DNA from: AC-37 sp036382905
GTDB lineage: Bacteria > Actinomycetota > Thermoleophilia > Solirubrobacterales > Thermoleophilaceae
Assembly: GCA_036382905.1 (NCBI GenBank)
Contig: DASVPL010000105.1
Coordinates: 1 to 29,213 of the forward strand
DNA length: 29,213 nt
Reading direction: 5' to 3'
Positions 6,649 to 14,225 of the stretch are shown one piece after another. The notes under the pieces were generated by a model. That model searched no databases and was not told where the DNA came from. It was given only the letters and a program-made list of their open reading frames with translations. Each line of letters opens with the position of its first letter. Position 1 is the first letter of the stretch. Position numbers and translations under genes: made by a program.

Positions 6649-7581
6649 CTAGACCACGAGCAGCCGGCGCAGCCGCGCGCCCGTCTCGCGCGGCTCCGCG
6701 ATCTGCTCGTCGGTCACCCGGCCGACCCGGAACCCCGCGATCTGGAGCTCGATGTCGCGGACGCGGTCGCCCTCGAAGGCGCGGCGGTGGCCGTGGGTCG
6801 CGTAGTGGTCGATCTCGACCACCACCTTGCGATCGAGCCACACGGCGTCGAGCTCGTACTCGCCGAACGGCACGTTCATCGTTGGCAGCGGCAGGCCCTC
6901 CGCGCGCACGAGGTCGAGGAACCGCGCCTCGACCTCGGACCGGATCAACGGGACCGGACCGGTCGCGTCGCCGACGAGCGCGCGGAGCGGCTTCGCGCCG
7001 CGGTGCCCGCGCGCATCGGCGAGCACCCTCCACACGTCACGGAGGTCGAGCACCCGCCTGCGCTCGGATTCCTCGTACGCGCGGCGCAACGCCCGCGGCG
7101 GCTCGGTGGCGGCGATGTCGAGGAGCGTGCGCGCGACGCTGGTGCACGGGATGCCGTCGACACGCGTCCGGTCCCCCTCGGCGAGCTGCCGCGGGCGGTG
7201 CAGGACGATGCCGGCGCGTGACGCCCCACTCCGTCCGGTCACGGTCACATCCGTGCGCGGGCGGTTGTCCGACAGGACCTCCCACAGCCACGCCGCCGTG
7301 CGATGGCTCGCCAGGGCGCCGGGCCCGTACGCGAGCACCGCTGCCATGACGCGCCCCCGCTTCGTCACCCTGCTGTGACCCACGGCGTACACACCGCGAT
7401 AAAGGGGGTGGAGCCGGCCCGCCCGCAGCCGCGCCTTGATCTCCCCGCGCGTCCGCCCCTCGGCGAGGAGCTGCCAGGCCGCGACCACCCCGTGCTGGCG
7501 CTCCGCGAGCCCTGCCACCAACCCGTCAACTGGGCCATCTTTTGGTCGTATTTGACACCTAACTTCGCCCAGGTCCGGCAT
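6649..7581 (-). CDS. AbiEi-like winged-helix plus DUF559 (Vsr-like) endonuclease-domain protein
   Basis: The 310-residue protein has two parts. Residues about 20-105 (LAERQHGVVAAWQLLAEG, then LYRGVYAVGH and ALASHRTAAWLWEVL) resemble the wHTH and linker region of AbiEi-type antitoxins. Residues about 215-305 (SEVEARFLDLVRAEGLP, FGEYELDAVWLDRKVVVEID, and FEGDRVRDIELQIAGFRVGRVT) match the DUF559/Vsr-like PD-(D/E)xK fold, with the candidate catalytic set E in SEVEARF, D in ELDAVW and E-x-D in VEID. No AbiEii toxin partner lies beside it, and such solitary proteins seem common in high-GC actinobacteria. ATG 7581 is used, but initiation nearer LVAGLAERQHG (about residue 21) would also give a full domain. 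Function is unknown; nuclease activity is inferred only from the motif. Confidence 0.8.
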   Translation of the reverse strand: MPDLGEVRCQIRPKDGPVDGLVAGLAERQHGVVAAWQLLAEGRTRGEIKARLRAGRLHPLYRGVYAVGHSRVTKRGRVMAAVLAYGPGALASHRTAAWLWEVLSDNRPRTDVTVTGRSGASRAGIVLHRPRQLAEGDRTRVDGIPCTSVARTLLDIAATEPPRALRRAYEESERRRVLDLRDVWRVLADARGHRGAKPLRALVGDATGPVPLIRSEVEARFLDLVRAEGLPLPTMNVPFGEYELDAVWLDRKVVVEIDHYATHGHRRAFEGDRVRDIELQIAGFRVGRVTDEQIAEPRETGARLRRLLVV

Positions 7582-7655
7582 GGCGCCGACTCTGCCAGCC
7601 GTGGTGTTACAGGTGGGTCAGGAGCGTTACGGGTCTGTGACGCCCGTGTGACGAA

Positions 7656-8441
7656 TCAGGCGCGCGGGGCCTCGACCAGGAGCTGGCGGATCCCGGTCGC
7701 GCGCCCGCCGTCGTCGGCGTCGATCAGGACCGCCATCAGCCAGGGATCCTCCTCGCTCGTCTCGAAGCGGATCGGCATCATGGTCCGGAAGCGGTGGAGC
7801 GCCTGCTCCTTCTTCACGCCGATCACGCCGCCGCGCGCGCCCGTCATCCCCACGTCGCTGATGTAGGCCGTGCCGCCGGGCAGCACGCGGTAGTCCGCCG
7901 TCGGCACGTGCGTGTGCGTCCCGACGCACGCGGTCACGCGCCCGTCCATGTGCCAGCCCATCGCGACCTTCTCGGACGTGGCCTCGGCGTGGAAGTCGAG
8001 CAGGACGTGGTCGGCCTGATCGCGGAGCTCGGCCACGATCGCGTCGGCCTCGGCGAACGGCGAGCGCGCCGCGTCCACGAAGACCGTGCCGAGCAGGTTG
8101 GCCACGCCGAGCCGCACACCGCCCTTCTCGACCACGGTGAAGCCGCGGCCCGGGTTGCCCTTCGGGTAGTTCGCCGGACGGATGATGCGGTCGTCGCGGT
8201 CGAGGAACCCGTAGACGTCGCGGTGGTGGTAGGTGTGGTTGCCGAGCGTGACCACGTCCACGGCGAGCTCGTCGAGCAGCTCGTGCCCGATCCGCTCCGT
8301 GATCCCGAGGCCGCCGGCGGAGTTCTCGCCGTTCACGACGACCCAGTCCGGCTCGTGCTCCTCGCGCAGTCCCGGCAGCAGATCGGAGAGCGCGCGGCGG
8401 CCGGGCTTGCCCACGATGTCGCCGACGAAGAGCAGTCTCAC
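7656..8441 (-). CDS. ymdB: YmdB-type metallophosphoesterase (TIGR00282 family)
   Basis: The 261-residue protein is full length for the YmdB family, dimetal phosphodiesterases that in Bacillus hydrolyse 2',3'-cyclic nucleotides and influence biofilm and sporulation choices. Metal-binding motifs appear in order: GDIVGKPGR at the N-terminus (D8), VVNGENSAGG, TLGNHTYHH, LDFHAEATSEK and VGTHTHVPTAD. YISDVGMTGA and the C-terminal RFET segment are also typical. It starts at GTG 8441 without a visible ribosome-binding site; a TAnnnT -10 element lies 8 bases upstream on this strand, consistent with a leaderless message. The divergent ABC transporter begins just 20 bases away, an unusually tight spacing. 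Confidence 0.93.
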   Translation of the reverse strand: MRLLFVGDIVGKPGRRALSDLLPGLREEHEPDWVVVNGENSAGGLGITERIGHELLDELAVDVVTLGNHTYHHRDVYGFLDRDDRIIRPANYPKGNPGRGFTVVEKGGVRLGVANLLGTVFVDAARSPFAEADAIVAELRDQADHVLLDFHAEATSEKVAMGWHMDGRVTACVGTHTHVPTADYRVLPGGTAYISDVGMTGARGGVIGVKKEQALHRFRTMMPIRFETSEEDPWLMAVLIDADDGGRATGIRQLLVEAPRA

Positions 8442-8448
8442 CGGCCGG

Positions 8449-8455
8449 TACCGTA
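8449..8455. promoter_or_regulatory. Symmetric bidirectional -10 element between ymdB and ABC transporter
   Basis: The heptamer TACCGTA fits TAnnnTA on both strands. On the plus strand TACCGT ends 7 bases before ATG 8462; on the minus strand TACGGT ends 8 bases before GTG 8441. Both distances fit leaderless transcription starting at or next to the start codon. It is centred in an 8-base palindrome, CGGTACCG (8446-8453). No ribosome-binding site exists on either side, since only 20 bases separate the two genes. Confidence 0.5.
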
Positions 8456-8461
8456 GCCCCG

Positions 8462-9172
8462 ATGCAAGAGCCCGCAGCCGCGGCGGTCCTCGAGGCCCGC
8501 AATCTCGAGAAGCGCTTCGGCGAGCGACGCGCTCTGAAGGGAGTCTCGCTCACCGCGGTATCGGGCGACCTCGTCGGGGTGATCGGGCCAAACGGGGCGG
8601 GCAAGACCACGCTGCTCTCACTGCTCGCCGGAAACGCTCAACCCGACGCGGGACAGATAGTGACCGCGCCGGAGAAGGTCGGCTGGGTGCCGCAGCAGCA
8701 GTCGCTCTACGGGAAGCTGACGGTCGAGGAGAACCTGCGGCTGTTCGCGCGACTCGAGCGCTGCGAGGACGTGGACGAGACCGTCGCGCGCATGCTCGAG
8801 CAGACCGCGCTCCAGGAGCGCGCGGACGACCAGGTCAAGACGCTCTCGGGCGGCAACCGCCAGCGGCTCAACGTCGCGATCGGCCTCCTGGGCGACCCCG
8901 CCCTGCTGCTGCTCGACGAGCCGAGCACCGCGCTCGACCCCCGCCAGCGCGACCGCCTCTGGGAGTTCGTCACCGGCCTGAGCGACGAGGGCACCACCGT
9001 CATCTTCACGACGCACAATGTCCAGGAGGCCGAGCGCCACGCCACCCAACTCGTCGTCCTCGCCGACGGCGAGCGGCTGTTCGACGGCTCGCCGAGCGAG
9101 CTGCACACGGTGGCCGAGGGCACCGACTTCGAGTCCGCGTTCGTCGCATTCCTCGCGGCCAGGGGGCACTGA
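8462..9172 (+). CDS. ABC transporter ATP-binding protein
   Basis: This is a 236-residue nucleotide-binding subunit. Walker A is GPNGAGKTT (residues 42-50), the Q-loop region is VPQQQSLYGKLTVEENL, the signature is LSGGNRQR, Walker B is LLLLDEPSTALD and the switch histidine is in TTHN. The CcmA/NatA-like order and length indicate an ABC-2 type exporter ATPase. It starts at ATG 8462 with no ribosome-binding site, and the next gene (permease) follows its TGA by two bases, so they form one operon. The substrate cannot be inferred; drug, lipid or small-molecule export are typical of the class. Confidence 0.96.
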   Translation: MQEPAAAAVLEARNLEKRFGERRALKGVSLTAVSGDLVGVIGPNGAGKTTLLSLLAGNAQPDAGQIVTAPEKVGWVPQQQSLYGKLTVEENLRLFARLERCEDVDETVARMLEQTALQERADDQVKTLSGGNRQRLNVAIGLLGDPALLLLDEPSTALDPRQRDRLWEFVTGLSDEGTTVIFTTHNVQEAERHATQLVVLADGERLFDGSPSELHTVAEGTDFESAFVAFLAARGH

Positions 9173-9174
9173 CC

Positions 9175-10530
9175 GTGCGCTGGCTGCTGGCCAAGGACCT
9201 CCGCATCCTCCGGCGCTCGCCGCTGCTGGTGGCGCTGCTCGTGCTCTACCCGATCCTGATCGCCGCGCTGGTCGGGTTTGCCGTGACGAGCGGCCCAAGC
9301 AAGCCGCGCGTGGCCGTGCTGAACGAGATCTCCGACTCGGCGCGCACGATCGACCTCGGCGGCCAGAAGGTCGACGTGAAGAAGGAGGCCCGTCCGCTCT
9401 TCGATTCGATCGAGCAGGTCAAGGTGAAGGACCGCGAGGAGGCCGAGCGGCGGGTGCGCGAGGGCGACGTGCTCGCCGCGCTGATCGTGCCGAGCACGAT
9501 CCTCGACACGCTCGAGGCGGCGACCCAGGGCGGCAGTGGCTCCGCGCACGTGGAGGTGCTCTACAACGCCGAGGACCCGGCCAAGCGCCGCTACGTCGAG
9601 AACACGATCAAGGCGCGCGTGCAGGAGGCGAACGCGGCGCTGGCGAAGCGCTTCGCCGAGGCCGGAGCGGGATACATCGAGGTGCTGGCCAGCGGCGGGA
9701 AGATCTCGATCGCGAGCCTTCAGATCGACGTGCTCGGGCTCGGACCGGCCGCCGCGATCCTGAAGGACGTCCGCGACGCGCTGCCCGCGCGCGCGCCCGA
9801 GCGCAAGGAGCTCGACCAGGTGATCCAGTTCGCGCAGCTCGGCGCCGAGAACCTCGGCCTGGCCGAAACGCTGCTCGGCGCGGTCGGCACGCCGATCGAG
9901 GTGGACAGCAAGGTGGTCGAGGGCGCCGACACGCCGCTCGGCGCGTTCGCCGCCGCCGTCGCCGCGGCCGTCACCCTCATGTTCGTCACGCTCCTGCTCG
10001 CGAGCGGCGCGCTGGCCCTCGAGCGCGAGGAGAACACCTACCGCCGCCTCGTGCGCGGGCTCGTCTCACACACGGCACTGCTCGTGGAGAAGGCCGGCCT
10101 AGCCGCGCTCTGCTCGCTGGCGGTCGGGCTCGTCCTGCTCGTCGGGCTGTCGTTCTCCGCGGACCTCCCGTGGGGACGCTTCCCGCTCTGGCTGCTCGCT
10201 CTGGGCGCCGGGGCCCTGGCGTTCGGAGCGCTCGGGGTGGCCATGGGCGCGGTCGCGCGCGAGGTGCGCGCGGCGTCGCTCCTGGCGTTCATGGCCGCGC
10301 TGCCGATCGCGGTGCTCGGGCTCATCCCCTCGGGGGCCGTGGGCAGCGGCCTCTACGACCTGCTGCGCGCGATCTCGGCGGTCTTCCCCTTCCGCGCGAC
10401 CCTCGACGCGCTCCAGTCGGCACTAGGCCGGTCCGGCGACATGGCCGCGCCGCTGGTCCACCTCGCCGTGCTCACGCTCGCCTACGGCGTCGCGGCGCGG
10501 CTCGCCCTGCGCCGCTTCGCCATCGACTAG
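9175..10530 (+). CDS. ABC-2 type transporter permease
   Basis: Starting at GTG 9175, two bases after the ATPase stop, the 451-residue protein has the classic ABC2_membrane_3 topology: one N-terminal helix (SPLLVALLVLYPILIAALVG, residues about 15-36), a long extracytoplasmic region to about residue 257 (VAVLNEISDSARTIDLGG, then EVLYNAEDPAKRRYV), and a cluster of C-terminal helices (residues about 258-284, 300-325, 335-365, 372-386 and 415-445). The pattern is close to the NatB/DrrB exporters with a large outer domain. The frame is open far upstream over the ATPase, but that part is an out-of-frame shadow. The partner ATPase is immediately upstream; the cargo is unknown. Confidence 0.92.
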   Translation: MRWLLAKDLRILRRSPLLVALLVLYPILIAALVGFAVTSGPSKPRVAVLNEISDSARTIDLGGQKVDVKKEARPLFDSIEQVKVKDREEAERRVREGDVLAALIVPSTILDTLEAATQGGSGSAHVEVLYNAEDPAKRRYVENTIKARVQEANAALAKRFAEAGAGYIEVLASGGKISIASLQIDVLGLGPAAAILKDVRDALPARAPERKELDQVIQFAQLGAENLGLAETLLGAVGTPIEVDSKVVEGADTPLGAFAAAVAAAVTLMFVTLLLASGALALEREENTYRRLVRGLVSHTALLVEKAGLAALCSLAVGLVLLVGLSFSADLPWGRFPLWLLALGAGALAFGALGVAMGAVAREVRAASLLAFMAALPIAVLGLIPSGAVGSGLYDLLRAISAVFPFRATLDALQSALGRSGDMAAPLVHLAVLTLAYGVAARLALRRFAID

Positions 10531-10542
10531 AGGCCGGCGGCG

Positions 10543-12063
10543 TCAGCCGCTGACGAGCGTGGTGACGCCGTCCTCCCACACGTAGGCGTCCTCCGCGACG
10601 TCCGTGTCCGCCGCCACCAGCGCCTTCTTCGAGAAGAAGTACACGCGGCTGCCGTCGTCGGACGGGTAGACCTTCGTGTGCTCGCTGTCGGAGACGTTCG
10701 CGTGGTCGTCCGCCGGACCGCTCGTCACCAGCCTGACCGTGCCGCCGACGCTCTCGTAGACGTCGCGGCGGTTGTCGGTGTCCGCCGGGTCCACGCCCTC
10801 CTGGGTCACGAAGAAGACGTGTGTGAGGTCGCGCGAGCTGGCGGCAAGGTCGAGGTGTTCGACCGGGGTGCCCGGGGTCAGCAGCTTGAACTGGCCGCCG
10901 GCGCGCTCGTATAGGTCGTTCTTCGAGTCGGTGTCCGCCGGAACGAGCGCGGCAACCGAGCGGAAGACGAGCCGCGCGCCGTCGGGCGACATCCAGCCGT
11001 CGTAGCCCTGGGCAACGTGCTCGAGGCTCGACCCCGTCCGCAGGTACATGTCCCAGGTGCTGTTGGTGTCGGTCGAGGCCAGGGCCTGCCCGGCGCCGAA
11101 GAACACCGATCCCCCGTCCGTCGTCTGCGCCGCCCTGAAGATCGTGCACGGCTCCGGGCCGCCGTGGCCAGCTGGGATCGGGCACGGCTGCACGAGGCCC
11201 AGCCGGTTCGCGGTGAGCAGGCGCGTCTTCCCGTTCCTGCGCTGGTAGAGGTCGAGTGTGCCGTTTGTGTCGCCCAGCTCGAACTTCGCATCCGTCATGT
11301 AGATGAACGAGCTGCCGTCGTCGGACGCGCCGCCGGCGATCCAAGCCGAATGCGGTGCGCTGCCGGTGTCCAAGGTGCCGGTCGTGACGAGCTTGACCGT
11401 TCCGCCCGAGCGCTCGTAGAAGTCCCCGGCGCCGTCGGTGTCGTTCGAGACGAGCGCCTCGTCCGTGCCCTCGAACACCCGCGTACCGTCAAGCGACGCC
11501 CCGACGAAGTAGTGGCCGTGCGGCCCCGAGCTGCCGGCCGGGCTGGCCGACAGGAGCGTCGTGACGCCGTTCGAGCGCATGTAGAGATCACGCTCGCCGT
11601 CGGTGTCCTCGGGCACCAGGTCCGCGCTCGTCCCGAAGATCACGCGGCTGCCGTCGGGGGAGATGTGCGCGAGCTCGTACCAGGGCAGCGGACCGGGGTC
11701 GGTCGGGCCGGTCGTGATCAGCGTGGTCTGCCCGCGCGAGCGCTCGTAGAGGTCGTAGTCGCTGTCGGTGTCGGCCGCGCTGAGCTGCTCGGCCGTGGAG
11801 AAGAACACACGGGAGGCGTCCGTGGAGATCGCCTGCGCGAACGCTCCGCCGGCGGTGCCCACGGACGCGAGCTCGTTCACGCCGCCCGCGCGCACGTACA
11901 CGTCGGCCGCCGTGTCGGTGTCCGACGCGGTCAGGGCCTCCGTCGTGCTGAACACGAACGCGCCGCCGTCCGGCGTGACGCGCCGGAAATCGGCACTCGC
12001 CGGCGCCGCCCAGCTCGCGATCGCGACGACTGCAACCGCCGCCCCCCTAGCGAAAAGCCTCAT
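10543..12063 (-). CDS. Secreted TolB/WD40-like beta-propeller protein with nine DTD repeats
   Basis: ATG 12063 gives a 506-residue protein with a signal peptide (MRLFARGAAVAVVAIASW then APASA) and no further membrane segment. The mature part is nine tandem units of about 45-55 residues. Each has the pattern DGSRVxFxTxExL, then an invariant D-T-[DN]-x-x-x-D-x-Y turn (for example EDTDGERDLYMR, SNDTDGAGDFYER, ADTDNRRDVYES) and a GxTTLL-type strand. This resembles TolB/WD40-like propeller blades, but the acidic turn is unusually regular. An upstream ATG at 12222 is in frame, but its product lacks a signal at the N-terminus and overlaps hemB. A minus-strand TAGCAT (12115-12110) could be its -10. 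Function is unknown; a surface or extracellular binding scaffold is a reasonable guess. It converges with the ABC permease, 12 bases apart. Confidence 0.85.
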   Translation of the reverse strand: MRLFARGAAVAVVAIASWAAPASADFRRVTPDGGAFVFSTTEALTASDTDTAADVYVRAGGVNELASVGTAGGAFAQAISTDASRVFFSTAEQLSAADTDSDYDLYERSRGQTTLITTGPTDPGPLPWYELAHISPDGSRVIFGTSADLVPEDTDGERDLYMRSNGVTTLLSASPAGSSGPHGHYFVGASLDGTRVFEGTDEALVSNDTDGAGDFYERSGGTVKLVTTGTLDTGSAPHSAWIAGGASDDGSSFIYMTDAKFELGDTNGTLDLYQRRNGKTRLLTANRLGLVQPCPIPAGHGGPEPCTIFRAAQTTDGGSVFFGAGQALASTDTNSTWDMYLRTGSSLEHVAQGYDGWMSPDGARLVFRSVAALVPADTDSKNDLYERAGGQFKLLTPGTPVEHLDLAASSRDLTHVFFVTQEGVDPADTDNRRDVYESVGGTVRLVTSGPADDHANVSDSEHTKVYPSDDGSRVYFFSKKALVAADTDVAEDAYVWEDGVTTLVSG

Positions 12064-12109
12064 CTCAGAACGCCCCCCAGCGTCGGTCCCCACCGCGTGC
12101 CGGTGCAGG

Positions 12110-12115
12110 ATGCTA
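12110..12115 (-). promoter_or_regulatory. Candidate -10 element for the secreted propeller gene
   Basis: Reading on the minus strand, TAGCAT matches TATAAT at four positions. It would give a leader of about 40 bases, with a GGGGGG purine run ending about 10 bases upstream of ATG 12063. No recognisable -35 hexamer is visible, so this is tentative. Confidence 0.3.
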
Positions 12116-12168
12116 CACCGCGTTGGCGCGTCGGCGCCGGACTCCGCGTACCCCCAAGCGCGCGGCCA

Positions 12169-12174
12169 TACACT
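12169..12174 (+). promoter_or_regulatory. Candidate -10 element of a leaderless hemB transcript
   Basis: TACACT (TAnnnT) ends 7 bases before the hemB ATG at 12182, the same spacing seen at the ABC transporter start. No ribosome-binding site is visible between it and the start codon. A -35 hexamer is not recognisable. Confidence 0.4.
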
Positions 12175-12181
12175 CATATCG

Positions 12182-13156
12182 ATGGCATTTCCAGCGACCC
12201 GCATGCGCAGGCTGCGCCGCACCGGGCTGCTGCGCGGGATGGTCCGCGAGACCGAGCTGACCGCCGCGCACCTCGTCTACCCGCTCTTCGTGGAGCTTGG
12301 CACGGACGCGCGCACGCCGATCGACGCGATGCCGGGGATCGACCGCCTGTCGATCTCGCACGCGGTCGAGGAGGCCGCCGCCGCGCACGAGCTCGGGGTC
12401 CCCGCCGTGCTGCTGTTCGGGATCCCGTCGCACAAGGACGAGCAGGCGTCCGGCGCCTACGACGCCGAGGGCGTGGTCCAGCTCGCCACGCGCGCGATCA
12501 AGGACGCGCTGCCCGACCTCGTGGTGATGACCGACGTGTGCCTGTGCGAGTACACCTCGCACGGCCACTGCGGCGTGGTTCGCGCGGACGGCGCCGTGGA
12601 CAACGACATGTCGCTGGAGCTCCTGGCGAAGACCGCGATCTCGCAGGCCGCCGCGGGAGCCGACGCGGTAGCGCCAAGCGACATGATGGACGGTCGCGTC
12701 GGCGCGCTGCGCGCGCAGCTCGACGCCGAGGGCCACAGCGAGACGCCGATCGTCGCCTACTCCGCGAAGTTCGCGTCCGCCTTCTACGGGCCGTTCCGCG
12801 AGGCGGCCGACTCGGCCCCGGCGTTCGGCGACCGGCGCTCATACCAGATGGATCCCGCCAACGCCGACGAGGCCGTCCGCGAGGCGCTGCTCGACGTGGA
12901 GGAGGGCGCCGACGTGGTGATGGTCAAGCCCGCTCTCCCCTATCTCGACGTGGTGCGCCGCGTGAAGGAGGCCACCCAGGTGCCCGTGGCGGCCTACAAC
13001 GTGAGCGGCGAGTACGCGATGGTGAAGGCCGCCGCGCAGGCCGGCTGGCTCGACGAGCGGGCGACCGTGCTCGAGGCGCTCACCTCGATTCGCCGCGCCG
13101 GCGCCGACATCGTCATCACGTACCACGCCAAGGATGTGGCAGGCTGGTTGTCGTGA
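12182..13156 (+). CDS. hemB: Delta-aminolevulinic acid dehydratase (porphobilinogen synthase)
   Basis: The 324-residue protein condenses two 5-aminolevulinate molecules to porphobilinogen in tetrapyrrole synthesis. It is full length for HemB and begins MAFPATRMRRLRRTGLLRGMVRET, the usual N-terminal arm. The metal site has the three zinc cysteines C120, C122 and C130 (DVCLCEYTSHGHCG), so it is a zinc-type enzyme. The two Schiff-base lysines are K196 (SAKFASAFYGPFR) and K249 (VMVKPALPYLD). It starts at ATG 12182 with no ribosome-binding site and may be leaderless. Its TGA overlaps the GTG of the AhbA/B-type gene (GTGA, 13153-13156), giving translational coupling. Together with hemL two genes downstream it supplies the 5-aminolevulinate-to-porphobilinogen segment. 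Confidence 0.97.
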   Translation: MAFPATRMRRLRRTGLLRGMVRETELTAAHLVYPLFVELGTDARTPIDAMPGIDRLSISHAVEEAAAAHELGVPAVLLFGIPSHKDEQASGAYDAEGVVQLATRAIKDALPDLVVMTDVCLCEYTSHGHCGVVRADGAVDNDMSLELLAKTAISQAAAGADAVAPSDMMDGRVGALRAQLDAEGHSETPIVAYSAKFASAFYGPFREAADSAPAFGDRRSYQMDPANADEAVREALLDVEEGADVVMVKPALPYLDVVRRVKEATQVPVAAYNVSGEYAMVKAAAQAGWLDERATVLEALTSIRRAGADIVITYHAKDVAGWLS

Positions 13157-14223
13157 CCAGCGCGGTCCCCAAGCTCCGCTCGCGCAAGGACGGCGCCGCC
13201 GTTCCGCTCGACGACCTCGACAAGCGGCTGCTCAACCTGCTCCAGGGCAGCTTCCCGCTCGAGCCGCGCCCATTCCTGCGCGTGGCCGAGCTGGCCGAGG
13301 TGGCCGAGGAGGAGGTGCTCGCGCGCACCCAGCGGCTGCTCGACGAGCGCATCATCCGCCAGGTCACGCCGATCTTCGACACGCGCGCGCTCGGCTACAA
13401 GTCGATGCTGGTCGCGGCGAGGATCGACCCGGAGAACCCGCACCGCGCCGCGAAGGTGGTCAACGCGCACCCGGGCGTCTCGCACAACTACCTGCGCAAC
13501 CACGACTTCAACCTGTGGTTCACGATCGCCGTCGAGCCGGACTCGCGGCTCGGCCTGGACGGGACGCTCGACGCGCTCGCGGAGGAGGCCGGCGCGGAGT
13601 CGGTGCGCCAGCTTCCGACGCTGAAGCTCTTCAAGATCCGCATGGACCTGGAGATGGAGGGCGACACGAAGGCGCTCGCCCGCGCGGCCGAGGCGACGGA
13701 GCCCGCCGAGACCGAGCCGCAGCCCTACGACGACTTCGACGTGGCCGTGATCCGCGAGCTCCAGGGCGACATGCCGGTCGTGCCGGAGCCGTACGCGCCG
13801 GCCGCGCGGGCGCTCGGCATCCCGCAGCAGCAGCTGCTCGACCACCTCGACGGCATGCGCGAGCGCAGGCTGCTGCGCCGCGTCGCGGCGATCCTGTTCC
13901 ACCGCCGTGCCGGCTTCTCGGCCAACGGCATGGGCGTCTGGCGCGTGCCCGACGACCAGATCCTGGAGGTCGGCAAGCGCATGGCCTCGTTCCGCGGGAT
14001 CTCGCACTGCTATCAGCGGCCGACCTACGCGGACTGGCCGTACTCGGTCTTCACCATGGCCCACGGGCGCTCCAAGGAGGAGTGCGACGCGATCCTCGAC
14101 GCGATCGCCGAGGACACCGGCATCGAGGAGCGCTCGACGCTGTACTCCTCGACCGAGTTCAAGAAAATCCGGCTCCTCTACTTCACCGACGAGTTCAAGG
14201 AGTGGGAGGCGGCACGCCTCTAG
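13153..14223 (+). CDS. Fused AhbA-AhbB-type protein (siroheme decarboxylase / Lrp-AsnC-like heme protein)
   Basis: The 356-residue protein, from a GTG overlapping the hemB stop, contains two Lrp/AsnC-like modules. Module A (residues about 19-170) has DLDKRLLNLLQGSFPLEPRP, a degenerate helix-turn-helix, and HNYLRNHDFNLWFT (H111 to T124). Module B (about 195-350) has DFDVAVIRELQGDMPVVPEP and SHCYQRPTYADWPY (S284 to Y297) followed by VFTMAHG. These are the signature blocks of AhbA and AhbB, the two subunits that convert siroheme to 12,18-didecarboxysiroheme in the alternative heme pathway, and of the related NirD/L/G/H proteins of heme d1 synthesis. A fused form with conserved ligand-region motifs in both halves suggests enzyme-like function rather than plain DNA binding. 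However, no AhbC/AhbD radical-SAM enzyme or siroheme synthase is in the window, so a heme-gene regulator remains possible. Coupling to hemB and a two-base gap to hemL place it firmly in tetrapyrrole metabolism. Confidence 0.85.
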   Translation: MTSAVPKLRSRKDGAAVPLDDLDKRLLNLLQGSFPLEPRPFLRVAELAEVAEEEVLARTQRLLDERIIRQVTPIFDTRALGYKSMLVAARIDPENPHRAAKVVNAHPGVSHNYLRNHDFNLWFTIAVEPDSRLGLDGTLDALAEEAGAESVRQLPTLKLFKIRMDLEMEGDTKALARAAEATEPAETEPQPYDDFDVAVIRELQGDMPVVPEPYAPAARALGIPQQQLLDHLDGMRERRLLRRVAAILFHRRAGFSANGMGVWRVPDDQILEVGKRMASFRGISHCYQRPTYADWPYSVFTMAHGRSKEECDAILDAIAEDTGIEERSTLYSSTEFKKIRLLYFTDEFKEWEAARL

Positions 14224-14225
14224 CC

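Noticed and set aside
11017..13152. Upstream extension of the AhbA/B-type reading frame through hemB and the propeller gene
   Set aside because: The extension is an out-of-frame shadow of two real genes; the first AhbA-like residues begin right after GTG 13153.
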